Assembly: GCF_025840185.1 (NCBI RefSeq)
Contig: NZ_JAMPJU010000006.1
Location: forward strand, 124,001-188,000
Origin: Brenneria izbisi
Lineage (GTDB): Bacteria; Pseudomonadota; Gammaproteobacteria; Enterobacterales; Enterobacteriaceae
Length of the DNA stretch: 64,000 nucleotides
Direction of reading: 5' to 3'
Part shown: one piece after another, positions 38,149 to 47,724 of the stretch
Layout of the letters: each line of letters starts with the position of its first letter
Position numbering within the stretch: position 1 is the stretch's first letter
The notes under the pieces: model-generated
The model's input: only the letters and a program-made list of their open reading frames with translations
Told to the model about the DNA's origin: nothing
Databases searched by the model: none
Program-made: the position numbers and the translations under genes

Positions 38149-40287
38149 TCAGGAATGGCGTGGGCGATGGTCTGGTAACGTCCCGCCCGCATTAAAGCGT
38201 TCGGTATAGTAACGCTGGATGCCGATTATCCGCTGTCGGCTCTTGCGTATTTTGATGCCGAGAAGCGCCAGATTGACGATCAGAATGATGGAGAACAACA
38301 TTAAAAGCAGGCAACTGCCGAGATAGCGCCATAGCGTAATCACATCCGGTTCGCTGTGAATGCTGATGTGCCGCGTACCGTTGGCATCGATGCTGATCCT
38401 GGTAATGACGCCGGTGGCGTTAAACGGCGTGTGCAACAACATGGCGGATAGCCGTTGAAGCTCTTGCCACTGGTCTGAAGCCCGGTACTCGCTCAGCGGC
38501 ATCGGCGGTAAAGGATGGCTCACCAACTGGCGGCCTTCATCACTGCGTATCAGGAAACCGCCCGGCGGTGGGCTGTTCAGTGAGTTTGCCGCGTTATTGA
38601 TTTCCTGAGTAAAAAAGAATTCGGTTGAACTGTTGACCAGCGATTCCAGCGTCTCCGCACTGACCGGGCGCAGTATCACGTTCATGCCTTTCAGCGCGCC
38701 AGAATTAGCCCGTCTTACCAGAATATCCCAGCTTTTAACGTTGCCCAGATTGATGAGCGCATTTTTCAGCCGGGCGCAATGCCCTTCCTGTTCACAAAGC
38801 GCCTGGGTTTTCAGCACGATATCGGAAAAATTATTCAACAGAATCATGCCTGATTTCTGAACGGCGGAGGCCAACTGCGAATTTATCTGACCGCTTTCAT
38901 CCGTTTGCGGATGCAACTGACTATTCACGGTCTTGCGCAAGTCGGCAGCTTTTTCAACAATGTCGGATTCCGGCAACGGCAAGGGCACCGCGTTATTCCA
39001 GTAAATGGCGGAACAATCAAACGGGGAAAACGCCGAGTTTTGCACCATCGTCGCGGGAGGGGGGCCGGCGGCAACATAGCACATCCCCGATCCTTGCACT
39101 TCCAGCGTATCACCGATTTTGAGCGGCATCTTTTCCAACTCATCCACCTCGACCACTTTAATATGCTGTGCGCCCTGAAGCCAGGCCATGCTGAGTTTCA
39201 ACGGCAATTCCAGCGGCACTTGGGTGATTAACAGGATTAGGCTGAGCAGAGAACCTGCCGCAAGCAGCAGGTTTCTTCCCCATTGCTGCAACGGAAAGTG
39301 CTTCACTTCGTCATGCAACGACAAGTGTTCGCCTTGTCGGATGACCTGACGATCCAGGTAGATATCGACATCGGTCTTGCGGCCAAGATCGTGGCCGATA
39401 TAGGGCTGCCAATGCGACGGATAAATCAGATCGATATTACCGAGCGAGACATTGCCTATCTGTCCCTGATTGGATTCGCCAAAAAGTCCGAGGCTTTGCG
39501 GTGTACCGTGCAGGCAATGGACATCCTGTAGCTCCTTGCAGGAAGGCGCGCGAAAAAGTTGCCAGAGGCTCCAGGCCGCCAGCAAAGCGGCGGTTCCGGT
39601 AAGCCAGGGCAGCAGGACAATGGGGCTGTTCAGACTAATGAACAACAGCAAAAAAGACAGGCATAGCACGGCGGCTTCTTTCAGTCCGCGGGAATGGTGG
39701 ATGGCGTGCTCTTCTTTGGTTTCCTTGCGAATGGTAATCAACTCAGCATGTTCATTCCCTGCCTGACTGATAGACGCGTTAGGCACCGGAATATTGGGTA
39801 CCGACATAACCTCATGATTGTCTATGCACTCCGCCAGCGAGTGTCCATTCAGAGAAATGACTAAAGGAATGGAACGGGTTTTGATCAGTTCAACGCTGTT
39901 ATTCTCGGTAATATATTGTTCCCAGGCGGGCGGCAGGTGAATTTCCTGCGTATCAATATAGTAACGCCATTTATTTTGTGAATCGGTACTTAGACCGTAA
40001 CGTGTGATGGTGTGAGCTATCGGATAAACGCGATCGCTTTGTAATGAACGGGGAAGTCGCGGTTGTGGGTTAGGCGTATCAAGCGGCGTCGTTTTCTGCG
40101 CGCTTTCCTGAGCGAGATATTGTTCCACCGCCACGCGTTCTTCCGGGGTCAATTGGCGGGGTAACGATTGCGTTACTGGCAGTGGTTTAACTAACGGTAA
40201 GCGTTCACGCATACGGTAGACAATAAAAACACCAACGGCGATCAGACAGGCTAACAATATCGCCAGGATGGTAAATATTGTGCTCAT
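38149..40287 (-). CDS. igaA: IgaA, membrane brake of the Rcs phosphorelay
   Basis: A 712-residue inner-membrane protein of the IgaA/UmoB/YrfF family. It has an N-terminal membrane helix (about 5-27), a first cytoplasmic domain, two more helices (about 200-245), another cytoplasmic part, a helix near 340-360, a large periplasmic domain with cysteines, and a last helix near 650-680. It contacts RcsD and keeps Rcs signalling off; loss is usually lethal unless Rcs is absent. The start at 40287 has GGAGATAAG before ATG. It is divergent from nudE. Confidence 0.95.
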   Translation of the reverse strand: MSTIFTILAILLACLIAVGVFIVYRMRERLPLVKPLPVTQSLPRQLTPEERVAVEQYLAQESAQKTTPLDTPNPQPRLPRSLQSDRVYPIAHTITRYGLSTDSQNKWRYYIDTQEIHLPPAWEQYITENNSVELIKTRSIPLVISLNGHSLAECIDNHEVMSVPNIPVPNASISQAGNEHAELITIRKETKEEHAIHHSRGLKEAAVLCLSFLLLFISLNSPIVLLPWLTGTAALLAAWSLWQLFRAPSCKELQDVHCLHGTPQSLGLFGESNQGQIGNVSLGNIDLIYPSHWQPYIGHDLGRKTDVDIYLDRQVIRQGEHLSLHDEVKHFPLQQWGRNLLLAAGSLLSLILLITQVPLELPLKLSMAWLQGAQHIKVVEVDELEKMPLKIGDTLEVQGSGMCYVAAGPPPATMVQNSAFSPFDCSAIYWNNAVPLPLPESDIVEKAADLRKTVNSQLHPQTDESGQINSQLASAVQKSGMILLNNFSDIVLKTQALCEQEGHCARLKNALINLGNVKSWDILVRRANSGALKGMNVILRPVSAETLESLVNSSTEFFFTQEINNAANSLNSPPPGGFLIRSDEGRQLVSHPLPPMPLSEYRASDQWQELQRLSAMLLHTPFNATGVITRISIDANGTRHISIHSEPDVITLWRYLGSCLLLMLFSIILIVNLALLGIKIRKSRQRIIGIQRYYTERFNAGGTLPDHRPRHS

Positions 40288-40731
40288 CTTATCTCCATTC
40301 CAAAGCAATTTGCTCCTTGTCTTCGTTGGAGTTTAACAAACTTATCCAATCGATGATAACCCGTATATTGTTGTTTTCTCAGATTAATAACTAAAAAACC
40401 ACATAAATTAATTGCGCAAGGAGATAATCGTAACAAGTACAGGATGCCGCTGAAATAAGGATCATCTGATTTTCAATCGATATATTGACTTTTATTGATC
40501 GATTTAAATTCACACATATTAATGTGAATTGCATGTTGCAAAAAAGTAATTCGAGATCGCAGTAGTTGCAGCGAAGGGCGTTGTTAACGCACAATGTGAG
40601 CAAGATCAAAAAAGAAAATTAACAATCCCTTTTCTTCATTAATAATTAGCGGTATGCCGATATAAGCGATGAAGACAGCGGCTACCAGTCATTGAGTTGG
40701 ATGAGGGAGGCTAATATTTCCAGAGGCCATT
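40288..40731. other. Divergent igaA-nudE intergenic region
   Basis: A 444-bp AT-rich gap. It contains a dyad ATTCACA-N8-TGTGAAT (40508-40529) with inner core CACAT-ATTA-ATGTG, a possible operator. No coding frame was supported. Confidence 0.4.
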
Positions 40732-41289
40732 ATGAGTCATAACCTGCAAAAACCTAAAATCCTGAAGGTAGAAACGGTTGCGCGTTCACGCCTGTTCAAT
40801 GTTGAATCCATCGATCTGGAGTTTAGTAACGGCGCGCGTCGGGTTTATGAGCGGATGCGGCCTTCCGAACGTCAGGCTGTGATGATTGTGCCGATTATTG
40901 ATGACGAACTGCTGTTGATCCGCGAATATGCCGTAGGGATTGAACAGTATGAACTGGGATTTCCCAAGGGATTGATTGATCCCGGTGAAACGGTATTTGA
41001 GGCCGCCAATCGTGAGTTGATGGAAGAAGTCGGCTTTGGCGCGGAGCACATGGAACTGCTGGCAACATTAACGATGGCGCCTTCTTATTTTTCCAGCCAG
41101 ATGAATATCGTGGTGGCCCGCGGTCTGTATCCGCAGAGTCTGGAAGGTGATGAACCGGAGCCGATGCCGAAGGTGCGCTGGCCGTTAAGCGACATGATGT
41201 CGTTGTTGCAGGACGCCGATTTTCGTGAAGCGCGTAATGTGAGCGCGCTGTTTCTGACGCAGGATTGGTTAAATCGTTCGTCGCGTTGA
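40732..41289 (+). CDS. nudE: NudE, ADP compounds hydrolase
   Basis: A 185-residue Nudix hydrolase. The Nudix box is complete in GLIDPGETVFEAANRELMEE (the glycine, the glutamate pair and the REXXEE core) around residues 84-106. It hydrolyses ADP-ribose, NADH and diadenosine polyphosphates. It is convergent with mrcA across a strong hairpin terminator. The start matches E. coli. Confidence 0.97.
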   Translation: MSHNLQKPKILKVETVARSRLFNVESIDLEFSNGARRVYERMRPSERQAVMIVPIIDDELLLIREYAVGIEQYELGFPKGLIDPGETVFEAANRELMEEVGFGAEHMELLATLTMAPSYFSSQMNIVVARGLYPQSLEGDEPEPMPKVRWPLSDMMSLLQDADFREARNVSALFLTQDWLNRSSR

Positions 41290-41295
41290 TGAACA

Positions 41296-41327
41296 GACAC
41301 AAGGCGCGGATTTCCGCGCCTTGTGTC
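41296..41327. terminator. Strong bidirectional terminator between nudE and mrcA
   Basis: GACACAAGGCGCGG pairs perfectly with CCGCGCCTTGTGTC (14 bp) around loop ATTT, followed by TTT. It starts seven bases after the nudE stop and also faces the mrcA 3' end. Confidence 0.92.
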
Positions 41328-41353
41328 TTTAGTATCCCGACTGCGTTGTCAGA

Positions 41354-41396
41354 ATGATTCTTCGATCAAAACGATTCCTCTATCAAAACAATTCTT
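41354..41396. repeat. 17-bp tandem repeat spanning the mrcA stop codon
   Basis: Units GATTCTTCGATCAAAAC and GATTCCTCTATCAAAAC, then a partial AATTCTTCG, lie in tandem. The third unit codes the last residues of MrcA (ELF) and the TCA complement of the stop codon occurs in each full unit. It looks like slippage duplication of the gene's end into the untranslated region. Confidence 0.6.
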
Positions 41397-43935
41397 CGCT
41401 TTGTCCGTTATCCATCAGCGTTGTACCGACTTCACGCACTGCATATTCGTTCGGTTGCGTTCCTTCGATAAAGTATTCGGAACGACTGTTCCCGCCGCCG
41501 TTGGACAACTTACCGCTGTTGCGGTCGATAGTGACGCTGACGATACCAGGCGGCGGCGTCAGCGGTTGTTCCGGCACGCCTTCCAGCGCCACTTTCATAA
41601 ACTCGTCCCAGGCTGGCTGAGCGGATTTTGCGCCGCCTTCGTAACCTGAAATCTGATCCTTAATCACACCGGAAGCGCTGCTGGCGCCGAGGTTTCGCCG
41701 ATGGTCATCGAAACCGATCCAGACGGAGGTGACCAGGTTCGGGCCGTAACCAGAAAACCAGGCGTCTTTGGAACTGTTGGTTGTACCGGTTTTTCCGCCA
41801 ATGTCACGGCGCTTCAGGTCACGTCCTGCTCGCCAGCCTGTACCCATCCAGCCCGGTTCGCCAAAGATGTTGCTGTTCAGTGCGTCTTTGATCAGGAAGG
41901 CCAGCGGCGTACTGATGACATGCGGCGCATAAGGTTGCGCGCTTTGCCGCGCCTCTTGCGGCGTCACCGGTTCAAGTTGCGGCATTGGCGGCACACCCTG
42001 CCGGTTTTCCTGAGAAGTGGCGACGTTTTCCATACTGTCGGCGGACAATGTCGCGGAACGCGGTGTTTCTCCATACACTAACGGCAAATTACAGGTATCG
42101 CAGACCACTTTCGGCGTGGCGGTAAAGACGGCGCCGCCGGCTTCGCTCTCGATTCGGGTAATGAAATAGGGATCAACCAGATAGCCGCCGTTAGACATCA
42201 CCGCATAACCGCGCACCACCTGCAACGGAGTGAACGAGGCCGCGCCCAGCGCCAACGATTCGGTATGCACGATATTCTGCTCCGGGAAGCCGAAACGCTG
42301 TAGGTAATCTGCCGCATAATCGACGCCCATCGCTCTCATGGCGCGCACCATCACCACGTTTTTGGATTGCCCCAGGCCCTGACGCAAGCGGATTGGACCA
42401 TCATAAGTCGCGGGTGAGTTTTTAGGACGCCAGTCCGAACCTGCGCCCGCATCCCAACGGGTAATGGGAACGTCGTTGAGGATGGTCGCCAGGGTCAGGC
42501 CTTTATCCATAGCGGCGGTATAAAGGAACGGCTTAATGTTGGAACCAATCTGGCGCAGCGCCTGCGTCGCGCGGTTGAACTTGCTTTGGTTAAAGTCGAA
42601 ACCGCCAACCAGCGCTTCAACCGCGCCGTTGGTTGGATTGAGCGAAACCAGCGCAGAGTTGACATCCGGCACCTGTCCCAGCCACCAGTCATTATCAACC
42701 TTACGAACCCACACTTGTTGACCGGTTTGCACCACGTCTGTTACGCGTCTGGGCGTCGGCCCTTGTTGGGTATCGGAGCGATAAGGCCGAGCCCAGCGCA
42801 TGCCCGCCATCGGCAGGGCAATGTTGCTGCCGTCCGACAGAACCGCAATCGCTTGATCGGCGGCGGTGCTGGTGATGACCGCGGGGAACAACGGACCGTA
42901 AACCGGCAACGTTTTCAACGTGGCGACGATTTTTGCCTGATCCCAGGCACGTTCGCCCACTTTCCACAGTACATCGCCCGGACCACGGTAACCGTGGCGC
43001 ATATCGTATGCCATAACGTTATTACGTAAAGCATCCTGGGCCGCCAACTGTAATTTTCGGGTAATGGTGGTGTAGACCTTGTAGCCGTCGTTATAAGCGC
43101 CATCGCCATACCGTTTCACCATTTCCTGACGCACCATCTCGGCGATATACGGCGCGGAGAAGGCAATCTGCGGCGTATGGTAGTTCGCCACCAGTTTTTC
43201 GTTACGCGCCTCATCATACTGAGCCTGAGTGATGTAGCTTTCATCTCTCATACGAGTCAGCACGACATTACGACGAGCAATCGCCCGGTCGTAGGAATAG
43301 AGCGGGTTAAAGGTTGACGGCGCTTTCGGTAAACCGGCAATCATTGCCATTTCACTCAGCGTTAATTGATCAACGGAACGGCCAAAGTAAACGTGAGCCG
43401 CAGCGCCGATGCCATAAGCGCGATAGCCGAGATAAATCTTGTTCAGATAAAGCTCAAGAATTTCATCTTTGGTGAGCAATTGCTCAATACGAATAGCCAG
43501 GAAGACTTCCTTGATCTTACGTATCAGCGTGCGTTCCGGGGTCAGAAAGAAGTTTCTGGCAAGCTGCTGCGTAATGGTGCTGGCGCCCTGAGACGCGCGA
43601 CCGGATGTCAACGCAATAGAGGCGGCACGGATAATTCCCACCGGATCGACGCCGTGGTGCTCATAGAAGCGGCTATCTTCCGTTGCAATAAAGGCTTGCA
43701 CCATCACCGGGGGAATTTGATCCAGCGTCAACGGGATACGGCGTTTTTCGCCAAATTGAGCGATTAACTCACCCTCGGCGCTGTATACCTGCATTGGCGT
43801 TTGCAGCCGAATGTCTTTCAGCGTGGCGACATCGGGCAATTGTGGTTCGATATAACGGTACAAACCATATATCGAGGCGGCTCCCAACAGGATGCAAGTC
43901 ACTGCAAGGATGAGTAAATACTTTACGAACTTCAC
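41383..43935 (-). CDS. mrcA: MrcA, penicillin-binding protein 1A
   Basis: An 850-residue class A penicillin-binding protein. Membrane helix 5-28, then the glycosyltransferase domain (EDSRFYEHHGVD, QGASTITQQLARN), an OB-like insert, then the transpeptidase domain with the SxxK serine in GSNIKPFLY, the SKN triad and KTGTTN. It polymerises and cross-links peptidoglycan in elongation. It is divergent from the hofMNOPQ operon, the conserved E. coli arrangement. Confidence 0.98.
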   Translation of the reverse strand: MKFVKYLLILAVTCILLGAASIYGLYRYIEPQLPDVATLKDIRLQTPMQVYSAEGELIAQFGEKRRIPLTLDQIPPVMVQAFIATEDSRFYEHHGVDPVGIIRAASIALTSGRASQGASTITQQLARNFFLTPERTLIRKIKEVFLAIRIEQLLTKDEILELYLNKIYLGYRAYGIGAAAHVYFGRSVDQLTLSEMAMIAGLPKAPSTFNPLYSYDRAIARRNVVLTRMRDESYITQAQYDEARNEKLVANYHTPQIAFSAPYIAEMVRQEMVKRYGDGAYNDGYKVYTTITRKLQLAAQDALRNNVMAYDMRHGYRGPGDVLWKVGERAWDQAKIVATLKTLPVYGPLFPAVITSTAADQAIAVLSDGSNIALPMAGMRWARPYRSDTQQGPTPRRVTDVVQTGQQVWVRKVDNDWWLGQVPDVNSALVSLNPTNGAVEALVGGFDFNQSKFNRATQALRQIGSNIKPFLYTAAMDKGLTLATILNDVPITRWDAGAGSDWRPKNSPATYDGPIRLRQGLGQSKNVVMVRAMRAMGVDYAADYLQRFGFPEQNIVHTESLALGAASFTPLQVVRGYAVMSNGGYLVDPYFITRIESEAGGAVFTATPKVVCDTCNLPLVYGETPRSATLSADSMENVATSQENRQGVPPMPQLEPVTPQEARQSAQPYAPHVISTPLAFLIKDALNSNIFGEPGWMGTGWRAGRDLKRRDIGGKTGTTNSSKDAWFSGYGPNLVTSVWIGFDDHRRNLGASSASGVIKDQISGYEGGAKSAQPAWDEFMKVALEGVPEQPLTPPPGIVSVTIDRNSGKLSNGGGNSRSEYFIEGTQPNEYAVREVGTTLMDNGQSEELF

Positions 43936-44050
43936 CTGAGATTTTCCATTCAGTAGCGTTTGGGCAGTTTATAAACAATCGCGCGCTAGTATAAAGGTAA
44001 GCCAGCACTGTGGATACGTTCTTTTATTAGATAAGGATATCGGGTTGAAC

Positions 44051-44908
44051 ATGGCTTATCACATCTGGCGGGTTGGGTTAGATATACAAAATGGTTTCAT
44101 GCGTGCGCTGGCGGTTCAGCAGCGTCGCAACGGCTGGCAGCTTCGTCACTGGTGGCAGTTTCCTTTACCGGACGACACATTGCACTTGGGTAGTTTACAC
44201 CATACGGAAGCACTTTGTGAGGTCTTGCGACAATGGCGTCGGTTATTGCCTCGCCATATTTCCCTGCGTGTCGCCTTTCCCGCGCAACAGGTGTTGCAGC
44301 AACGCCTGCCCGCGCCGGACAGTCGATTACGGGAGCCGGAACGTAGCAGGTACATTGAAAGCATGGCGGCCCGCAAGCTGCCGATAAGCAGCGATTCGCT
44401 GTCAATGGATTACCGTGCGGACCCGCACGCGCCCGATGCTTTATTGATTACCGCCGCACGGCGAAGTGAACTGGCGCGCTGGATCGCGTGTCTGCAAGCC
44501 GCGGATCTGCATCCTGACGTCGTTGATATTTCAGCATGCGCCATTCGCTGTATGGCGCGCCTGGCCGGACTTGAAAGCAACCGGGTTTTCCTGCATCGAT
44601 CAATTGATGGATGGCTGTGGGTATCGCCACTCAATCATGCTTTTCATTTCGGCATGATCCATGGTGATGAATGGGGCGAGGAGTCGGCGATCCTACCAGT
44701 GATCCGCGCCCGGTATGGACAGGATATTGGCGATATCGCTTACTACAGCAGTACATCTTCTTCTTTTTCCTGTTCGCGGGAAAAATTTGACGAATTACTG
44801 CCCTGGTCGCCGCTGGTGGCGTTTAGCCACATGCAAGCGCCTGTGCCGGATTTTCCGCCCGCTTTTGTTATTGCGAGCGGTCTGGCCCTGCGTCCCGGAG
44901 ATGCCTGA
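44051..44908 (+). CDS. hofM: HofM, PilM-like protein of the DNA-utilisation/type IV pilus-like cluster
   Basis: A 285-residue protein at the position of hofM (first gene after divergent mrcA). It has the N-terminal IWRVGLDIQNGFMRALAV of the actin-like PilM/ComA group. I start at ATG 44051 (MAYHIWR) because E. coli HofM begins with MA; a TTG at 44045 has a better spaced AAGGA and may be used instead. It probably recruits HofN and HofO at the inner membrane. In E. coli the hof genes are needed to use DNA as a nutrient and not for assembled pili. Confidence 0.85.
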   Translation: MAYHIWRVGLDIQNGFMRALAVQQRRNGWQLRHWWQFPLPDDTLHLGSLHHTEALCEVLRQWRRLLPRHISLRVAFPAQQVLQQRLPAPDSRLREPERSRYIESMAARKLPISSDSLSMDYRADPHAPDALLITAARRSELARWIACLQAADLHPDVVDISACAIRCMARLAGLESNRVFLHRSIDGWLWVSPLNHAFHFGMIHGDEWGEESAILPVIRARYGQDIGDIAYYSSTSSSFSCSREKFDELLPWSPLVAFSHMQAPVPDFPPAFVIASGLALRPGDA

Positions 44909-44910
44909 GT

Positions 44911-45492
44911 ATGCTGCTGGTTAACCTTTTACCCTGGCGCCAGCGCCGCTTGCGGCGGCGTGCGCGTCATTGGCTGCTGGCTTTGCTGCTGCACCTGTTG
45001 TTGGCCGGACTGCTGCTCGGCATGATTTACTCGCGCTGGCACCGGCAATATGCAGGGTTACGCGGCGAGTTCAGCGAGGTATCCACACAGCGGCAACAAC
45101 TGGCGGCACACTATCAACAAACCCGCCGGATATGGGGCCAGTTGCAACGTTATCAGGCGCAACAGCAGGCTGATGCCGCAGGATCACGTCACAATCAACG
45201 TTATCTCGGCCTGCTGGAACAGCTTTCGTACATGATGCCGGAACGTCTTTGGCTGACGGAGATCGCCGATCGTGGAGCTTATCTGTCGATCGTCGGGATG
45301 AGTGAAAACTATACCGACATTGTCTCGTTAAACCATGCGTTGGGCCGCCATCCGGCCATGGCGCGGGTGCGGGTTCTCAATGCGTTCAGGCAGCAGAATG
45401 CGCGCTCGCTGTTGCGTTTTTCTCTTCAGGCTGACTGGAAAAACGATGAGTCCATCGACAGTGGGGGCGATCGTGATCAACCCGATGATTAA
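44911..45492 (+). CDS. hofN: HofN, PilN-like inner-membrane protein
   Basis: A 193-residue protein with the short cytoplasmic LLVNLLPWRQRR motif that binds PilM-type proteins, one membrane helix (about residues 24-41), a coiled-coil segment (about 48-85), and a ferredoxin-like periplasmic domain. It starts two bases after the hofM stop. Its 3' end overlaps hofO. Confidence 0.88.
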   Translation: MLLVNLLPWRQRRLRRRARHWLLALLLHLLLAGLLLGMIYSRWHRQYAGLRGEFSEVSTQRQQLAAHYQQTRRIWGQLQRYQAQQQADAAGSRHNQRYLGLLEQLSYMMPERLWLTEIADRGAYLSIVGMSENYTDIVSLNHALGRHPAMARVRVLNAFRQQNARSLLRFSLQADWKNDESIDSGGDRDQPDD

Positions 45493-46051
45493 CTGGGCTT
45501 TGTGGATAGGCCAGCCATTGTGGAAACTGGCGCTGGCGCAGGTTGTGCTGATAACGGCTTTCATTTGGCTGGGGAACAGGCTGGTATTGGAGGAACTCAG
45601 ACGGGAGATCGCGGTTATCGAACAGCAGATTGGCGAACAATCACGCGGCATACGAAATATTCAGCAGCAACTGACAACCATGCCGGCACTTGCCGAAATG
45701 CAAACCCAATTAACCGCATGGACAAAAGACAAGACGCCATTTCTTGTGGACAAGGCGGCGCAATGGGTGACGGAGCCGCTATCCCAATCTGGCGCGCTGC
45801 TGCTTTCCTGGCAGCCTGTCCAGCAGAATACGCCGGCCACCGCTGAGGACAGCGCCTGGAACCTGAGCTTCAATGCAGACTATCCGGGACTGATAAACGT
45901 AGTTCGTCACGTTATTTCGCTTCCCTATGTGTTGCGCCTGGAGCAGTTGATGGTGAAATCAACGGCGCAAGTATCGAATGCGGACAGAAGGTTACGCGTC
46001 GAAATGATCGTAATGAGGCCGACCGTCGGGCGGAGTCAGAGCGTTGAATAG
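45473..46051 (+). CDS. hofO: HofO, PilO-like inner-membrane protein
   Basis: A PilO-like protein of about 192 residues from the chosen start: one membrane helix (about residues 12-35), a coiled coil (about 36-70) and a periplasmic domain. The frame is open far upstream. Candidate starts are ATG 45446, GTG 45473 (GGGGG five bases before) and ATG 45485. I favour 45473 because of the ribosome binding site, but the choice is uncertain. All overlap the hofN end, which fits translational coupling. Confidence 0.8.
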   Translation: MINPMINWALWIGQPLWKLALAQVVLITAFIWLGNRLVLEELRREIAVIEQQIGEQSRGIRNIQQQLTTMPALAEMQTQLTAWTKDKTPFLVDKAAQWVTEPLSQSGALLLSWQPVQQNTPATAEDSAWNLSFNADYPGLINVVRHVISLPYVLRLEQLMVKSTAQVSNADRRLRVEMIVMRPTVGRSQSVE

Positions 46052-46436
46052 CGTGAACAATGGCGTGCGCATGATGCTGGCGTCCGCGGCCTGGTTTGCT
46101 TTCGCCGCTGCGCAGGGCAACGCGACAGGCATCCCGCGCGATCCTTTTCACCCTTCATCCTCTGTGGTCTGTTCCCCGTTGAATGTGACGCGGCACTGGC
46201 AACTGAAAGGCGTGATAGGCGCCGGTAACCATTGGGTGGGGTGGCTGGCGCAGTCAGATGCGCTGTGGCTGAAACTGAAACAGGGTGAAGTGATCCCGCC
46301 GGGGCGTTGGCAGGTTAGCCAACTGGATAGCGCGGGGATGCGATTAACGACGGTGACACAAGCCGGAGCCTGCGATGGCTCGCCAATGACGGTTTCTCTG
46401 GCATCACCGTTTATGAATAAGCATGTTGCGCAATAG
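46044..46436 (+). CDS. hofP: HofP, PilP-like protein
   Basis: A 130-residue protein with an N-terminal signal or anchor segment (about 8-25) then a small domain ending in VTQAGACDGSPMTVSL, in the position of hofP. The TTG start at 46044 has GGAG eight bases before it and overlaps the hofO stop; a GTG at 46053 is an alternative. It would bridge the inner-membrane HofNO proteins and the HofQ secretin. Confidence 0.8.
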   Translation: MNSVNNGVRMMLASAAWFAFAAAQGNATGIPRDPFHPSSSVVCSPLNVTRHWQLKGVIGAGNHWVGWLAQSDALWLKLKQGEVIPPGRWQVSQLDSAGMRLTTVTQAGACDGSPMTVSLASPFMNKHVAQ

Positions 46437-46452
46437 GAACACAAGGAAAGTT

Positions 46453-47724
46453 ATGGAGCGTTGGCTGGTAGGGAAAGTCATGGCACGAATGTTACTGTTG
46501 GTCTGTCTGGCGGTTCCCGCCAGGGCGGAAGAACCGATATCCATGGCGTTTGAGGATTCTCCTGTTCAGCGGGTACTTCAGGCATTGGCAGACCATCAGC
46601 AATTGAATCTGGTGGTTGCCCCCGGCGTTGCAGGCAAACTGAGCGTGCGACTGGTGGATGTCCCCTGGCGGCAGGCGTTGGATATCGTGTTGCGCATGGG
46701 GCAGTTGACGATGGAGCGTGATGGCGGTGTGTTGCTGATCTATCCTGCGGCACATCTCGAAACCGTCGAGCGTCAAAAAGAGGAACGGTTGGCCCGACAA
46801 ACGCAACAGCAACCGTTGCAGAATCTCTCTGTCACGCTGAAGTATGCACAAGCCGACGAAGTGGCAGGCAGCGTGCTGGCGCAACGTGGCACGTTGCTGA
46901 CGGAGCGCGGTAGTGTGACGGTGGACAAGCGAACCAATACGTTGCTGATTCGCGATACCGAGGCGGTATTGGCGCAGATCAAGCCCTGGATAAATGAACT
47001 GGATTTGCCGTTATCACAAGTGCAATTGGCGGCGCATATCGTGACGATCAGCAGTGAGAATCTGCAAGAACTGGGCGTCAATTGGGGGCTGGGAACCGGT
47101 GAAGCGACAAACAGGGCGTTGCGGCTGAATAATTTCAACGTCGGTCTGCCTGTTGATACGCCAGCAATAAAGGCCGGGTTTCATCTGGCGCGGTTGAATG
47201 GGCGCTTGCTTGATTTGGAGTTAATGGCGCTGGAACAGGAAAATCAGGTTGAAATCATTGCCAGCCCACGGCTTTTTACCGCTCATCAGCAGACGGCCAG
47301 CATTAAACAGGGAACAGAAATTCCTTATCAGGTTTCCAGCGGCGCCAGTGGATCGACATCAATTGAGTTTAAGGAAGCCGTGCTGGGGATGGAGGTGACG
47401 CCCAGTGTCCAGCGGACCGGACGCATCACGCTAAATTTGAAAATCAGTCAGAATATGCCGGGACAGACGATAAAGCAGAGTGACAACGGCGAAGCGCTGG
47501 CGATCGATAAGCAGGAAATACAAACGCAAGTCACGGTGGCCGATGGCGAAACCATTGTTTTGGGAGGGATCTTCCAGCAGCAGAAGAAGCACCGTTATCG
47601 TCAGGTGCCAGCGTTAGGGAAGATTCCCGTAGTGGGGAATTTATTCAAAAATAATGCTCAGCAACGCACCCGGCGGGAATTGGTTATTTTTATCACGCCA
47701 ACCTTAATCCCGCCGTTGTCGTAA
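46453..47724 (+). CDS. hofQ: HofQ, secretin of the DNA-utilisation/type IV pilus-like system
   Basis: A 423-residue secretin with a signal peptide (about 1-25, ending ARA), N-terminal periplasmic domains (MAFEDSPVQRVLQALADHQ) and the C-terminal beta-barrel secretin domain (VEIIASPRLFTAHQQTASI, VADGETIVLGGIFQQ). It forms the outer-membrane channel for DNA entry or pilus passage. I start at ATG 46453 because AAGGAAAG precedes it; the frame is open ten codons upstream. It closes the hofMNOPQ operon and is followed by aroK. Confidence 0.92.
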   Translation: MERWLVGKVMARMLLLVCLAVPARAEEPISMAFEDSPVQRVLQALADHQQLNLVVAPGVAGKLSVRLVDVPWRQALDIVLRMGQLTMERDGGVLLIYPAAHLETVERQKEERLARQTQQQPLQNLSVTLKYAQADEVAGSVLAQRGTLLTERGSVTVDKRTNTLLIRDTEAVLAQIKPWINELDLPLSQVQLAAHIVTISSENLQELGVNWGLGTGEATNRALRLNNFNVGLPVDTPAIKAGFHLARLNGRLLDLELMALEQENQVEIIASPRLFTAHQQTASIKQGTEIPYQVSSGASGSTSIEFKEAVLGMEVTPSVQRTGRITLNLKISQNMPGQTIKQSDNGEALAIDKQEIQTQVTVADGETIVLGGIFQQQKKHRYRQVPALGKIPVVGNLFKNNAQQRTRRELVIFITPTLIPPLS

